From Streptomyces aculeolatus (lineage in GTDB: Bacteria; Actinomycetota; Actinomycetes; Streptomycetales; Streptomycetaceae), in NCBI RefSeq assembly GCF_020400605.1, contig NZ_JAINRD010000015.1, positions 62,001-126,000 of the forward strand: a stretch of 64,000 nt of DNA, read 5' to 3'. The position numbers and the translations under genes are program-made. Positions 37,094-45,214 of the stretch are shown in pieces. Numbering within the stretch: position 1 is the first letter of the stretch; each line of letters starts with the position of its first letter. The notes beneath the pieces were generated by a model, which made no database searches, was not told the origin of the DNA, and saw nothing but the letters and a program-made list of their open reading frames with translations.

Positions 37094-38584
37094 ATGCCTC
37101 ACCGACTCCGTACCGCACTGGCCGCGGCGACCGCCGCCGCGCTCTCGGGCGGGCTGGTCGTCGCCGGCTCCGGCGCCGCCGCCGGCCCCGTCGCCGGCTC
37201 CGGCGCCGTGGCGGCCGGACCTCCGGGTGCGGTCGTCGACTTCAACGGGGACGGGGTGCGCGACGCCGCCGTCTCCGCGCCCGGCGCGTACGTCGCCGGG
37301 GTAAGGGGCGCCGGCCAAGTCGTCGCCCATTACGGGACGAAGAACGGCGGCGCTGTCGCCGGCATCTCCGCCGGCCGCGCCGAGCGGCTCAGCCAGCACA
37401 GCGCCGGCGTCCCGGGCACCGCGGAGGACGGCGACGGCTGGGGCGGCTGGACCGCCGCCGCGGACTTCGACGGCGACGGGTACACCGACCTCGCCGTCGC
37501 CGCCCCCGCCGAGGCGGTCGGCGGCGACGTCCTCGGCGGCACGGTCCAGCTCCTGTGGGGCGGTCCCGGCGGCCTCGGCGGTGGTACGACGCTGGCCGAC
37601 CCGCGCCCGTACGACCACGACCTCTTCGGCAGCGCCCTCGCGGCCGGCGACTTCGACGGCGACGGCGCGGCGGACCTGGCCGTGGCGTCCACGAGCGCGT
37701 CCGTGGACGTCTTCACTGGCGGCTTCGGCCGGACGAAGGGCGACTACGGGGCGTGGGACACGGTCGCGGTGCCGCTGGACAACGGGAAGATCTGGGGGCC
37801 GCACGACCTCGCCGCGGGCGACGTCGACGGCGACGGTGCCGACGATCTCGTCGTGGCGGGCAGCGTGGACTGGCAGTACCGCAGCACCTACGTACCGGGC
37901 TCGGCGGACGGCCTGACCGGCGCCGGGCAGCGCCCCGTGCCGGGCGGCGAGACCACCGTCACCGGGGACGTGGACGGCGACGGGCGCGCCGACATCGTCA
38001 CCGGGCTGGCACGCGACGACGCGAGCAACCCCGGCGCGGCACCGGGCGGCAAGGTCTCCGTCACCCTCGGCTCGGCGGACGGCCCCGCCGGCACGACGGA
38101 GCTGAGCCAGGCCACCGCCGGCGTCCCCGGCTCACCCGAGCAGGGCGACTCCTTCGGCGGCGGGCTGGCCCTCGGGGACGTGGACGGCGACGGCCACACG
38201 GATCTGGCCGTCGCCGCGCCGAACGAGGCCTTGGGCGGCGCCGAGTCCGCCGGCACCGTCACGGTCCTGCGGGGCGCGGCGGACGGCTCCGGCTTCGGCG
38301 GCGCGGGCGCGACGCTGGTCCACCAGAACGCGCCGGGCGTCCCCGGCGCCAACGAGACCCGCGACCGCTTCGGCACCGCCGTCCTCCTCGCCGACCTCAA
38401 CGGGGACGGCTTCGACGACCTGACGGTCGGCACGGCCGGCGAGAACGGCGGCAACGGCGCCGTCCAGGCCCTGCGGTCGCACGCCGCGGGGGTGGCGGCG
38501 GACGGCGCGGTGGCGATCCACCCGTCGTCGGTGGGGATGCCGACGACGGGACGCCCGGGGTACGGGTCGGAGTCCGCCGGCTGA
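37094..38584 (+). CDS. secreted FG-GAP/VCBS repeat protein 3
   Basis: 496 residues. Signal peptide MPHRLRTALAAATAAALSGG, followed by a Gly/Ala-rich segment with a repeated VAGSGA unit. Seven FG-GAP repeats follow (VDFNGDGVRDAAVSAPGA, ADFDGDGYTDLAVAAP, GDFDGDGAADLAVAS, GDVDGDGADDLVVAGS, GDVDGDGRADIVTGLA, GDVDGDGHTDLAVAAPNE, ADLNGDGFDDLTVGTAGE). Most keep a full DxDGDGxxD loop. GGGAG 8 nt before the ATG supports this start over the upstream in-frame ATG at 37034. Two hairpins downstream close the three-gene stretch. Confidence 0.82.
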   Translation: MPHRLRTALAAATAAALSGGLVVAGSGAAAGPVAGSGAVAAGPPGAVVDFNGDGVRDAAVSAPGAYVAGVRGAGQVVAHYGTKNGGAVAGISAGRAERLSQHSAGVPGTAEDGDGWGGWTAAADFDGDGYTDLAVAAPAEAVGGDVLGGTVQLLWGGPGGLGGGTTLADPRPYDHDLFGSALAAGDFDGDGAADLAVASTSASVDVFTGGFGRTKGDYGAWDTVAVPLDNGKIWGPHDLAAGDVDGDGADDLVVAGSVDWQYRSTYVPGSADGLTGAGQRPVPGGETTVTGDVDGDGRADIVTGLARDDASNPGAAPGGKVSVTLGSADGPAGTTELSQATAGVPGSPEQGDSFGGGLALGDVDGDGHTDLAVAAPNEALGGAESAGTVTVLRGAADGSGFGGAGATLVHQNAPGVPGANETRDRFGTAVLLADLNGDGFDDLTVGTAGENGGNGAVQALRSHAAGVAADGAVAIHPSSVGMPTTGRPGYGSESAG

Positions 38585-38660
38585 CGGCGTACCGCCGCGG
38601 CGGCGCCGCCGGGGCCGTACCGCCGCCGCAGCGCCGCCGTGCCGCGGCCGCAGAGACCGC

Positions 38661-38691
38661 CAGGGCCCGGACCTCCCCCGGCCGGGCCCTG
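38661..38691 (+). terminator. hairpin after FG-GAP protein 3
   Basis: CAGGGCCCGG (38661-38670) pairs with CCGGGCCCTG (38682-38691) across an 11-nt loop, 77 bp after the stop. Confidence 0.55.
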
Positions 38692-38725
38692 GCTCATGCC
38701 CCGGCTCATGCCCCGGCACGTACGG

Positions 38726-38751
38726 TCCCGTAGGGCGGATCCCCTACGGGA
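38726..38751. terminator. second hairpin before the Yip1 gene
   Basis: TCCCGTAGGG and CCCTACGGGA, perfect 10-bp arms with a 6-nt loop, flanked by a further TACGG/CCGTA match. It forms a tandem terminator with the hairpin at 38661. Confidence 0.5.
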
Positions 38752-38819
38752 CGTACCGTCTTGGCCATAAACATCCCCCGTATTCCCGGGCCCCGGTGAC
38801 CCGGGCGGGCAAGACCAGG

Positions 38820-38825
38820 TACGTT
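38820..38825 (+). promoter_or_regulatory. TACGTT -10 hexamer, probable leaderless start
   Basis: TACGTT (TANNNT) begins 13 nt before the GTG at 38833, with no Shine-Dalgarno between. Confidence 0.4.
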
Positions 38826-38832
38826 CGATCGC

Positions 38833-39732
38833 GTGGCAGGATTCAGAATGGGCCGGGGGCGCCAGCCCCACGGCAGTCGGCAGCAGGGGCGACCGCAGGG
38901 TCCGCCCCAGGGCGGCCCGCCGCCCTACGGCGGACCGCAGTACGGCGGTCCCCCGCCGCAGCACGGGCAGGGGCAGGGGCACGGGCAGCCGTACGGCGGC
39001 GGCCAGTGGCAGCAGCCCCGCGGCAGCCACGGCCCGGGGCCCGAGTACTACGGCGGCGGCCACGACCCGTACGCCGCCGACCGCCCCGGCAACACCCAGC
39101 CCTACGGCGTCGGCACCGGCCCCGGCGACTACGGCCCGTACGACGACGGCCAGGTCTACCGCGCCGGCGATGCGGCGGCCCCGCCCATAGGCCCGCGGCT
39201 GCACTGGAAGGACCTGCTCAGCGGGATCGTCTTCCACCCGGGCCGCACGTTCTGGCAGATGCGCGACCACAGCATGTGGGGCCCCGCGCTGACGGTCAGC
39301 TTCCTCTACGGCCTGCTCGCGGTCTTCGGCCTGGAGCAGGCGCGCGACGAGGTCCTCGACTCCACGATCTCCGCGAGCATCCCGTGGATCGTCGTCACGG
39401 GCATCGCGGTCACGCTCAGCGGCCTGGTGATGGGCACGGTCACGCACACCCTCGCCCGCAACCTGGGCGGGGCGGGCGCGCTGGCGCCGACGGTGGGGCT
39501 GGCGATGCTGATCGTCGCGCTGACGGACGCGCCGCGGCTGCTGATTGCGATGTTCGTCGGCGGCGAGGCGGCGTTCGCGCAGGGCGTGGGCTGGCTGACG
39601 TGGCTGGCGGCGGGCGTGCTGCTGACGTCGATGGTGAGCAAGTCGCACGACCTGCCGTGGCCGCGGGCGCTGGGGGCGTGCTCGATCCAGCTGGTGGCGC
39701 TCCTGGCCCTGTTCAAGCTGGGCACGCTCTGA
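38833..39732 (+). CDS. Yip1-domain integral membrane protein
   Basis: 299 residues. The first ~120 are Gly/Pro/Gln/Tyr-rich and probably disordered in the cytosol (QQGRPQGPPQGGPPPYGGPQ). From WKDLLSGIVFHPGRTFWQMRDH onward it has the Yip1/YIPF family layout with about five hydrophobic helices (ALTVSFLYGLLAVFGL, IVVTGIAVTLSGLVMGTV, LMLIVALTDAPRLLIAMFVGG and others). The family is linked to membrane organisation, but the bacterial role is unknown. GTG 38833 fits a leaderless start; the in-frame ATG at 38848 is an alternative. It is convergent with dcd, with only 15 bp between stops. Confidence 0.75.
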   Translation: MAGFRMGRGRQPHGSRQQGRPQGPPQGGPPPYGGPQYGGPPPQHGQGQGHGQPYGGGQWQQPRGSHGPGPEYYGGGHDPYAADRPGNTQPYGVGTGPGDYGPYDDGQVYRAGDAAAPPIGPRLHWKDLLSGIVFHPGRTFWQMRDHSMWGPALTVSFLYGLLAVFGLEQARDEVLDSTISASIPWIVVTGIAVTLSGLVMGTVTHTLARNLGGAGALAPTVGLAMLIVALTDAPRLLIAMFVGGEAAFAQGVGWLTWLAAGVLLTSMVSKSHDLPWPRALGACSIQLVALLALFKLGTL

Positions 39733-39747
39733 GGCGCGCCCCCCGCA

Positions 39748-40323
39748 TCAGATGACGGTGCGGTGGAAGTTGAGGTACGAACGCGAGGGCGTGGGCCCGC
39801 GCTGCCCCTGGTACCGGGAGCCGTACTTGGCGGATCCGTAGGGGTGCTCGGCGGGTGAGCTGAGCCGGAACATGCACAGCTGCCCGATCTTCATCCCCGG
39901 CCAGAGCTTTATCGGCAGCGTGGCCACGTTGGACAGCTCCAGCGTCACGTGCCCGCTGAACCCGGGGTCGATGAACCCGGCGGTGGAGTGCGTGAGCAGC
40001 CCGAGCCGCCCGAGGCTCGACTTGCCTTCGAGCCGGGACGCGATGTCGTCGGGCAGGGAGATGACCTCGTACGTCGAGGCCAGCACGAACTCCCCCGGGT
40101 GCAGGATGAAGCACTCGTCGCCCTCGGGCTCCACGAGCCGCGTGAGGTCGCTCTGCTCGACGGCGGGGTCGATGTGCGGGTAGCGGTGGTTCTCGAACAC
40201 CCGGAAGTAGCGGTCGAGGCGTACGTCCACGCTGGACGGCTGGATCATCGCGTCGTCGAACGGCTCGACCCGTACCCGTCCGGCGTGGACCTCGGTCCGG
40301 ATGTCCTTGTCAGAGAGCAGCAC
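39748..40323 (-). CDS. dcd: dCTP deaminase
   Basis: 191-residue trimeric enzyme that deaminates dCTP to dUTP and so feeds dTTP synthesis. Signature stretches: MLLSDKDIRTEVHAGRVRVEPFDDAMIQPSSVDVRLD, FILHPGEFVLASTYE, LEGKSSLGRLGLLTHSTAGFIDPGFSGHVTLEL (active-site Glu and nucleotide loop) and MKIGQLCMFRL. The C-terminal SAKYGSRYQGQRGPTPSRSYLNF closes over the site. Length is normal. It starts with GTG; TAGGGT on the minus strand 12 nt upstream suggests a leaderless transcript. Confidence 0.95.
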   Translation of the reverse strand: MLLSDKDIRTEVHAGRVRVEPFDDAMIQPSSVDVRLDRYFRVFENHRYPHIDPAVEQSDLTRLVEPEGDECFILHPGEFVLASTYEVISLPDDIASRLEGKSSLGRLGLLTHSTAGFIDPGFSGHVTLELSNVATLPIKLWPGMKIGQLCMFRLSSPAEHPYGSAKYGSRYQGQRGPTPSRSYLNFHRTVI

Positions 40324-40329
40324 GCCCCG

Positions 40330-40335
40330 ACCCTA
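40330..40335 (-). promoter_or_regulatory. TAGGGT -10 hexamer before dcd, probable leaderless start
   Basis: On the minus strand TAGGGT begins 12 nt before the GTG at 40323, matching the spacing seen for pyrE, the epimerase and the CoxG-like gene. Confidence 0.4.
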
Positions 40336-40346
40336 CCGGGCGCCCG

Positions 40347-40517
40347 CTACCGGGTCTCGTCCTTCCCCACCGGCACGACGTTCCGCAACCGCGCACAGCG
40401 CGGACACCGAACGAGCCCGCCCGACCCGATCCGCCGGGCGGCGCCGACGTTCTGCATCGGGAGCGAGGTGGTGCTGAAGACGTGCCCTTCGGCACAACGG
40501 ACGACGGTGGTCTCCAT
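40347..40517 (-). CDS. small zinc-ribbon-like protein
   Basis: 56-residue protein with one Cys at each end of a compact domain: TTVVRCAEGHVFSTTSLP and LVRCPRCARLRNVVPVG. The C-x-E-G-H and C-P-x-C pairs could hold a zinc ion. Similar very short proteins are conserved across Streptomyces, function unknown. GGAAGGAG just before the ATG at 40517 supports it strongly; the longer open frame to 40631 is Gly-rich and not credible. It lies 24 bp upstream of dcd on the same strand and may be its operon partner, although dcd seems to have its own promoter. Confidence 0.75.
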   Translation of the reverse strand: METTVVRCAEGHVFSTTSLPMQNVGAARRIGSGGLVRCPRCARLRNVVPVGKDETR

Positions 40518-40719
40518 CAGGCTCCTTCCCCGTAACGCAACAAAAGCCACACTACGGGACCAACTACCCCACCCCGACGCCACCCCCACCCCACGGTAGC
40601 CCCAACTCCCGCCCCCACCCCCCACATCCACCCGGCAACACCGAGCAGCCCCCCGACGACCTCGCCGGGGGGCACGGATACGGTAGAGTGACAGCGCAAC
40701 GCCCTCCGGGGCGTCCAGC

Positions 40720-40793
40720 GCGGGCGTAGTTTAATGGTAGAACATGAGCTTCCCAAGCTCAGAGCGCGGGTTCGATTCCCGTCGCCCGCTCCA
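40720..40793 (+). tRNA. tRNA-Gly, anticodon CCC
   Basis: Complete cloverleaf. The acceptor stem GCGGGCG pairs with CGCCCGC. D-loop AGTTTAATGGTAGA and anticodon stem TGAGC/GCTCA enclose loop TTCCCAA, so the anticodon is CCC (codon GGG). T-arm GCGGGTTCGATTCCCGT follows. Discriminator T is followed by an encoded CCA at 40791-40793. The 3' end is the likely attachment site of the integrated element that follows directly. Confidence 0.93.
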
Positions 40794-40798
40794 TATCT

Positions 40799-40825
40799 AA
40801 TCCCCAGGTCAGCGACCTGGGGATT
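40799..40825 (+). terminator. tRNA-Gly terminator
   Basis: 12-bp perfect arms (40799-40810 and 40814-40825) with a 3-nt loop, followed by ATTAATTG, six bases after the tRNA. Confidence 0.8.
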
Positions 40826-41053
40826 ATTAATTGTCTGGACCAATTGAGAGCCGCGTGCCATTCGCGTGCCATAAGTGCCCGGATAACGCACGGATTTGAA
40901 TACGCAAGGCGCTCACCGCCAATATGACCGCCTCTCATCTCGCATCGCGAGACGCAATTTATGTGGCCTGCGTCACATCCGCAGGGACCCATCACGTCGA
41001 TGCAAAGGCAAAGCCCGGGCCGACGCAAGTCGCCCCGGGCCACCGGTCATAGG

Positions 41054-42280
41054 TCAGGCTTGCTTCTCATCCGCGGCCTCCTGCTGTGCCTCAGCCACCT
41101 CACGGTCGGCGAAGAGTGGGCGGACAGTCGCTCGTGTCTGCCTGCTCCCGCCCTGCCCGGCTGTCGAGCCGCGTTGCCGCAGGACGTCACGGTGCATCGC
41201 GTGGGCAATGCGCTGCTGGTGCTTGCGCTTGGAGTGCTGGTAGATGAGCTGGGCCCGCTCGGTGGACTGGCCGGCGCGGACCATGAGGTCCTTGAGCTTG
41301 GCCCCGGTGTCGGCCGCGAGGGTGTTGCCGGTGTGCCGCAGGTCGTAGAAGCGAAAGTCATCCGGCAGGCCGACCTGACCGCGGGCCTTGCGGAACTTGC
41401 GCCCGAAAGTGCTACGCCGCAGGGGTGCGCCGCGCTCGCCGACGAACACCAGCCCCTCCGGGCCTTTCTCGGCGTACCAGTCCAGGTGCCGTTTCACGTC
41501 CAGGTGCAGGAACTCGGGCAGGACGATCTCCCGCCTGCCCGCACGGGATTTGGGGTCGCCGACCACCCGCTCACCCGTCGTCAGCTCGGGTGCCGCGCGG
41601 GTCACCCAGATGGATCCCCGATCCTGATCGACGTCCTTGCGACGCAACTCCGCGAGTTCCTCCGGGCGCATCGAGGCGAACGCGCCGAGGAGGATCATCA
41701 GCCGCCACCGCGGTCCGATCGCGTCGGCCAGGCCGAAGACCTCCTCCACCTCCGCGGTGGGGCGCTCGGCCGCGTGCTCCTGCCCGGCCCCCTTGATGCG
41801 GCAGGGGTTGCGCTTGATCAGGTCGTCGTCGGCCGCAGTCTGCATGACGGCTTTGAGGAGGCGGTAGGACTTGGCGACCGTGGTGGCGCCGGTGGCCTTC
41901 GACCGCTCGGCACGCCAGGTGCGTATTCGGGCGGGGCCGATCTCGTTCAGGGCGAGCGCGCCGAACGTGGGTGCCAAGTGCAGTCGCAGCAGGCGGCGGT
42001 ACAGTTCGTCCGTCGTGGCTGCCAGTCCCCGCTCATCGATCCAGCGGGTGGCGAAGGACTGGAAGTCGACGGCTCCTGCGGCCGGGTCGATCCAGTCACC
42101 GCGCAGCTGGTCGGCTTCGACCTGGGTGAGCCAGATCTCAGCGTCCGGCTTGGTGTCGAAGGTGGTGGGGGCTGGGCGGAGCGTGCCGTCCTTGCCGGGA
42201 TAGCGGGCCTGCCAGCGGCCGGAGGGCAGCCGTCGGACCGCGCCGAATTTACGGCGGGGCGGCTTGCGTCTGCGGCCCAT
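41054..42280 (-). CDS. int: tyrosine-recombinase integrase
   Basis: 408 residues. The N-terminal arm-binding region (KFGAVRRLPSGRWQARYPGKDG) and SAM-like core-binding domain (~70-165) precede the catalytic domain. That domain has Arg205 (FASMRPEELAELRRKDV), the FYDLRHTGNTLA box with Arg315 and His316, and nucleophile Tyr347 (LIYQHS). It catalyses integration and excision between attP and the tRNA-Gly 3' end about 260 bp away. Its start overlaps the excisionase stop by 1 nt (TGATG), so the two are coupled. The 260-bp space to the tRNA should contain attL arm sites but shows no gene. Confidence 0.93.
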   Translation of the reverse strand: MGRRRKPPRRKFGAVRRLPSGRWQARYPGKDGTLRPAPTTFDTKPDAEIWLTQVEADQLRGDWIDPAAGAVDFQSFATRWIDERGLAATTDELYRRLLRLHLAPTFGALALNEIGPARIRTWRAERSKATGATTVAKSYRLLKAVMQTAADDDLIKRNPCRIKGAGQEHAAERPTAEVEEVFGLADAIGPRWRLMILLGAFASMRPEELAELRRKDVDQDRGSIWVTRAAPELTTGERVVGDPKSRAGRREIVLPEFLHLDVKRHLDWYAEKGPEGLVFVGERGAPLRRSTFGRKFRKARGQVGLPDDFRFYDLRHTGNTLAADTGAKLKDLMVRAGQSTERAQLIYQHSKRKHQQRIAHAMHRDVLRQRGSTAGQGGSRQTRATVRPLFADREVAEAQQEAADEKQA

Positions 42281-42498
42281 CAGGCGGCCTTCCCGAACCG
42301 CCTGCGGTCCTGGGCGCAGGGCCTTGGTTCGACGGTCCGGGCGGCGATGTACGCCTCCAACACGCTCTCGGCGATGCGCACGTGGCGACCGACCTTGACG
42401 TAGCGGATACGGCGTTCGGCGATGAGCCGGCGGGGGAAGCGCTGGCTGGTCCCCAGCCGGTCGGCCACCTCGGCGACGGTCAGGTAGCGCTCAGGCAC
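42280..42498 (-). CDS. xis: excisionase / AlpA-like HTH protein
   Basis: 72-residue MerR-like winged HTH: YLTVAEVADRLGTSQRFPRRLIAERRIRYVKVGRHVRIAESVLEAYI. Proteins of this size immediately upstream of integrases act as recombination directionality factors that bend attachment DNA for excision. The GTG at 42498, after an AGGGGG site, starts at the family N-terminus; an ATG at 42546 would add Pro/Arg-rich residues. It is coupled to int. Confidence 0.82.
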   Translation of the reverse strand: MPERYLTVAEVADRLGTSQRFPRRLIAERRIRYVKVGRHVRIAESVLEAYIAARTVEPRPCAQDRRRFGKAA

Positions 42499-42678
42499 GG
42501 GCGGCCCCCCTCGCGGTCGACGAGGGAATGGGGATGAGGGATGCATGGTGCATGGGATCTCCTCACGTGTCCGGTGGTGGGCGGCAACCCGTGCACCGGT
42601 GATGGGTGGTTCAGGGATGGGCGGTGGGGTGTTGCGGCTCGCGGCTGGGGCGTTGGTAGCGCCCGGGGCCGGGAGGTC

Positions 42679-43233
42679 TCAGGTGTCGGCTTCGTCGTCG
42701 GAGTCGGTGTCCGGGGCTGGGTCGTTGCGGCGGACTTCGAAGGGTTGGGGGAGGTTGGCGGTTTCCTCGGCGAGGGTGCGGGCGATGACGGCTTCTGCTT
42801 CGTCGCGGATTTCGGGGTGGTTGTCGAGGTAGTTGTCGAAGGCGTCGCGGGCCTGGGCGAAGGCGAGGCTGGCCTTGTGGCTGTCGCGCATCTTGCGGCG
42901 GACCTCTTCGATCAGCTCCATGGCGCGGGTGTGGGCGGCCAGCTTGGGTGGGCCGACGAGGTTTTCCAGGGAGATACCGAAGATCTCCGCCAGGCCGATG
43001 GCCTCGTTGACGTTGACGCGGCGTTTGCCGTTCTCGATGCGCCAGACGGCGGAGGGGTTCATTTCGTAGCCGGCGTCGTTCATGCGGTCGGAGACGGCGT
43101 TGGTGCTCCAGCCGCGGGCCTCGCGCTCCAGGCGGACGCGCACGGCGACGTTCTCCTCGCCGCGCAGCACCGGCCCGTCTTCGTCGTCCTCCGGGCCCGG
43201 CCTGTTGCTGTCGTCGGCGTCGGCTTCGACCAC
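42679..43233 (-). CDS. XRE-family transcriptional repressor of the element
   Basis: 184-residue regulator. The HTH is VRVRLEREARGWSTNAVSDRMNDAGYEMNPSAVWRIENGKRRVNVNEAIGLAEIFGISLENLVGPP. A helical C-terminus (ELIEEVRRKMRDSHKASLAFAQARDAFDNYLDNHPEIRDEAEAVIART) is probably for dimerisation, and the tail is acidic. The GTG at 43233 follows AAGGAAGG, so I prefer it to the ATG at 43290 and to the longer open frame. It is divergent from the replication genes. Three matching 13-bp sites in the shared gap are likely its operators, making it the switch between integrated and replicating states. Confidence 0.8.
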   Translation of the reverse strand: MVEADADDSNRPGPEDDEDGPVLRGEENVAVRVRLEREARGWSTNAVSDRMNDAGYEMNPSAVWRIENGKRRVNVNEAIGLAEIFGISLENLVGPPKLAAHTRAMELIEEVRRKMRDSHKASLAFAQARDAFDNYLDNHPEIRDEAEAVIARTLAEETANLPQPFEVRRNDPAPDTDSDDEADT

Positions 43234-43262
43234 CAGACCCCCTTCCTTACGCAGTGGCCATC

Positions 43263-43334
43263 CTGCGGTTTGCAGGGGTGGATCTACCATAGCATGCGTC
43301 CTGCGGCCCGCATAACACTTGCTGCAATCCGCAG
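43263..43334. promoter_or_regulatory. three 13-bp operator sites (CTGC-N5-GCAG)
   Basis: CTGCGGTTTGCAG (43263-43275), CTGCGGCCCGCAT (43301-43313, last base off) and CTGCAATCCGCAG (43322-43334). Starts are 38 and 21 bp apart, the latter two helical turns. They lie between the XRE repressor and the rightward replication genes. Confidence 0.65.
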
Positions 43335-43371
43335 AGGTGTGCCACAATGGATCATGCGCGACGTATGACGA

Positions 43372-43400
43372 AACCCCCGGCGCTACCAACACCGGGGGTT
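43372..43400 (+). terminator. hairpin in leader of the replication operon
   Basis: AACCCCCGG (43372-43380) pairs with CCGGGGGTT (43392-43400) across an 11-nt loop. It lies 150 bp before the replication gene and could act as an attenuator. The gap 43234-43551 otherwise holds the operators and no convincing gene. Confidence 0.5.
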
Positions 43401-43551
43401 CGAAGCAGAAACCTCGACGACCGCCCATCCCTGAACGACCTACCGGCTCTGGCCTGGGGTTGCCGCCCCGAAGGCTGCCGGGTGAGGAGTTTCCGTGACC
43501 GAGTGTACGGTCTGCCCTGCCCGCCTCGCATCCCTTGGGGGGTGGTGAGGC

Positions 43552-44424
43552 ATGGCACGCATCCGCACCATCAAGCCGGAGGCGTTCACCTCCGAATCGC
43601 TCGCTTCGGTGTCGCTGACCGCGGAGCGCACGTTCTTCGGCCTGCTGACCCAGGCTGACGACCACGGCCGCATGCGGGACCATCCGGCGATCATCGCGGG
43701 CCAGTTGTGGCCGCTACGGCCCCAGCACACCCCCCTCCTCGTCGAAGAGGACCTCACGCAGCTCGCCGACGCCGACCTGATCTGCCGCTACACCGCAGGC
43801 GATGGCAAGACGTACTTGCACATCGTCTCCTGGCACCGCCACCAGAAGATCAACCGGCCCAGCGGCTCACGCGTGCCCGCCTGCCCGAAGCACCAGCCGG
43901 GCACGACACCGCCGTCATCGGCTCCGGTCCCTTCGTCGCAGGCACCGGTTCCTACTCCCCGTACCGAGGGCGCCGTGACGCCTCACGGAGGGCGCAGTGA
44001 GACGTCACGGCGCCGACACGGAGGAGTCGGTGAGGGCGCGGTGAGCACTCACGGTCCGGATCTTGGACCTAGGACCGTGGATCATGGATCCCCCGTTGGG
44101 GGGCGCGCAAGCGCGCCCGCACCTCAGACCAGCGCGGTCGGGAAGCTCATCGGCGGTTACATCGCAGCCTGCCCGAGCCGCCCACCGAAGCGGGTCCTCG
44201 ACCACCTCGGCCGCGAGGTCAAGCAGCTCCTCACCGAGGGCGTGCCCGCTGAGCACGTCCGGGCCGGGCTGGCGCGGTTCGCGTCGAAGCCGATGCACCC
44301 CAGCGTGCTGCCTTCGCTGGTGAACGAAGCCATGAACCCAGCCGGAGACACACAGGGGCGCCAGCCGCACCGGGCGTGGACCAACCCGGCCGACCCGGAC
44401 GCCGCCTACGCCGAGGAGCTGTGA
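43552..44424 (+). CDS. phage/element replication-initiation-type protein
   Basis: 290 residues. The first ~110 (MARIRTIKPEAFTSESLASVSLTAERTFFGLLTQADDHGRMRD, LADADLICRYTAGDGKTYLHIVSWHRHQKINRPS) match the N-terminal winged-helix region of actinophage and ICE replisome-organiser proteins. A long Pro/Ser/Gly-rich linker follows, then a helical C-terminal segment (VLDHLGREVKQLLTEGVPAEHVRAGLARFASKPMHPSVLPSLVNEA) resembling a DnaD-like helicase-loading part. The role is origin binding for element replication, inferred from family and from the DnaC-like gene it overlaps (GTGA). Seen directly: domain pattern and coupling. Confidence 0.72.
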   Translation: MARIRTIKPEAFTSESLASVSLTAERTFFGLLTQADDHGRMRDHPAIIAGQLWPLRPQHTPLLVEEDLTQLADADLICRYTAGDGKTYLHIVSWHRHQKINRPSGSRVPACPKHQPGTTPPSSAPVPSSQAPVPTPRTEGAVTPHGGRSETSRRRHGGVGEGAVSTHGPDLGPRTVDHGSPVGGRASAPAPQTSAVGKLIGGYIAACPSRPPKRVLDHLGREVKQLLTEGVPAEHVRAGLARFASKPMHPSVLPSLVNEAMNPAGDTQGRQPHRAWTNPADPDAAYAEEL

Positions 44425-45122
44425 AGGTGCCTGAGCCGCAGCCCGTGGCCACCGTGGTCGGCGACCGGATCGCCGAGCGTCTCACCAGCATCCTCTCCAC
44501 CCGCGGCATCCCCGCCGACGCGGTACCCGAGCACGGCGGTCCGGAGCCGATCGCGGCGCTGGAGCTGGCTGAGCAGCGCATCCCGCCCCGTTACCGCCGC
44601 GCGGTCGCCGACCATCCCGGCATCACCTCCTGGGTCGATGACCTCACCCGCTCCGGCCGCCCAGGCCCCGGTGGGGCACCGGGCCTGGCCACCGGCGGCT
44701 CGCTGCTGCTGGCCGGGCCGACCGGGGTGGGGAAGACGCACCAGGCGTACGGCGCGATCCGCACGCTGCTTGCCGCCGGCATGCGCCTGCGCTGGCAGGC
44801 CACCACCGAAGCCGACCTGTACGCGCAACTGCGCCCCCGGACCGGCCACGACCCCGAACGCGAGATGCAGACGCTGGCCCGCTGCCCGCTGCTTCTGCTC
44901 GACGACCTCGGCGCGGCGAAGAGTTCGGAGTGGACCGAGGAACTGGTCTACCGGCTGATCAACCACCGGTACGAGTACCTCAGACCCACCGTGGTCACCA
45001 CCAACCTGCCCATCCGCGAGCTGCGCGCCAAGCTCGGCGACCGCGTCACCTCCCGGCTGGCGCAGATGACCTGCCAGCTCACTCTCACCGGCCCGGACCG
45101 CCGACGCCACCCCGCCGCCTAA
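44421..45122 (+). CDS. DnaC-like helicase loader ATPase
   Basis: 233-residue AAA+ ATPase. Walker A is LLLAGPTGVGKTHQAYGAIR, Walker B CPLLLLDDLGAAKSSEWTEELVYRLINHRYEY and sensor-1 TVVTTNLPIRELRAKLGDRVTSRL, as in DnaC/IstB proteins. It probably loads the replicative helicase at the element origin with the upstream initiator. The GTG start overlaps the upstream stop by 4 nt; an in-frame ATG at 44376 lies inside the previous gene. Confidence 0.85.
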   Translation: MKVPEPQPVATVVGDRIAERLTSILSTRGIPADAVPEHGGPEPIAALELAEQRIPPRYRRAVADHPGITSWVDDLTRSGRPGPGGAPGLATGGSLLLAGPTGVGKTHQAYGAIRTLLAAGMRLRWQATTEADLYAQLRPRTGHDPEREMQTLARCPLLLLDDLGAAKSSEWTEELVYRLINHRYEYLRPTVVTTNLPIRELRAKLGDRVTSRLAQMTCQLTLTGPDRRRHPAA

Positions 45123-45214
45123 CCGGCACCGCGCCGAAGCCCTCCCCCGCACCTGCCGCCCCGCGGCCGGCGCCAACGACGAGCGCCCACCGCGGAGGAA
45201 CGGAGACCCGCACC

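Noticed and set aside
40759..41043. Minus-strand frame ending ATGIEPAL over the tRNA
   Set aside because: This is the well-known artefact of translating the antisense strand of a tRNA T-arm; it is not a gene.
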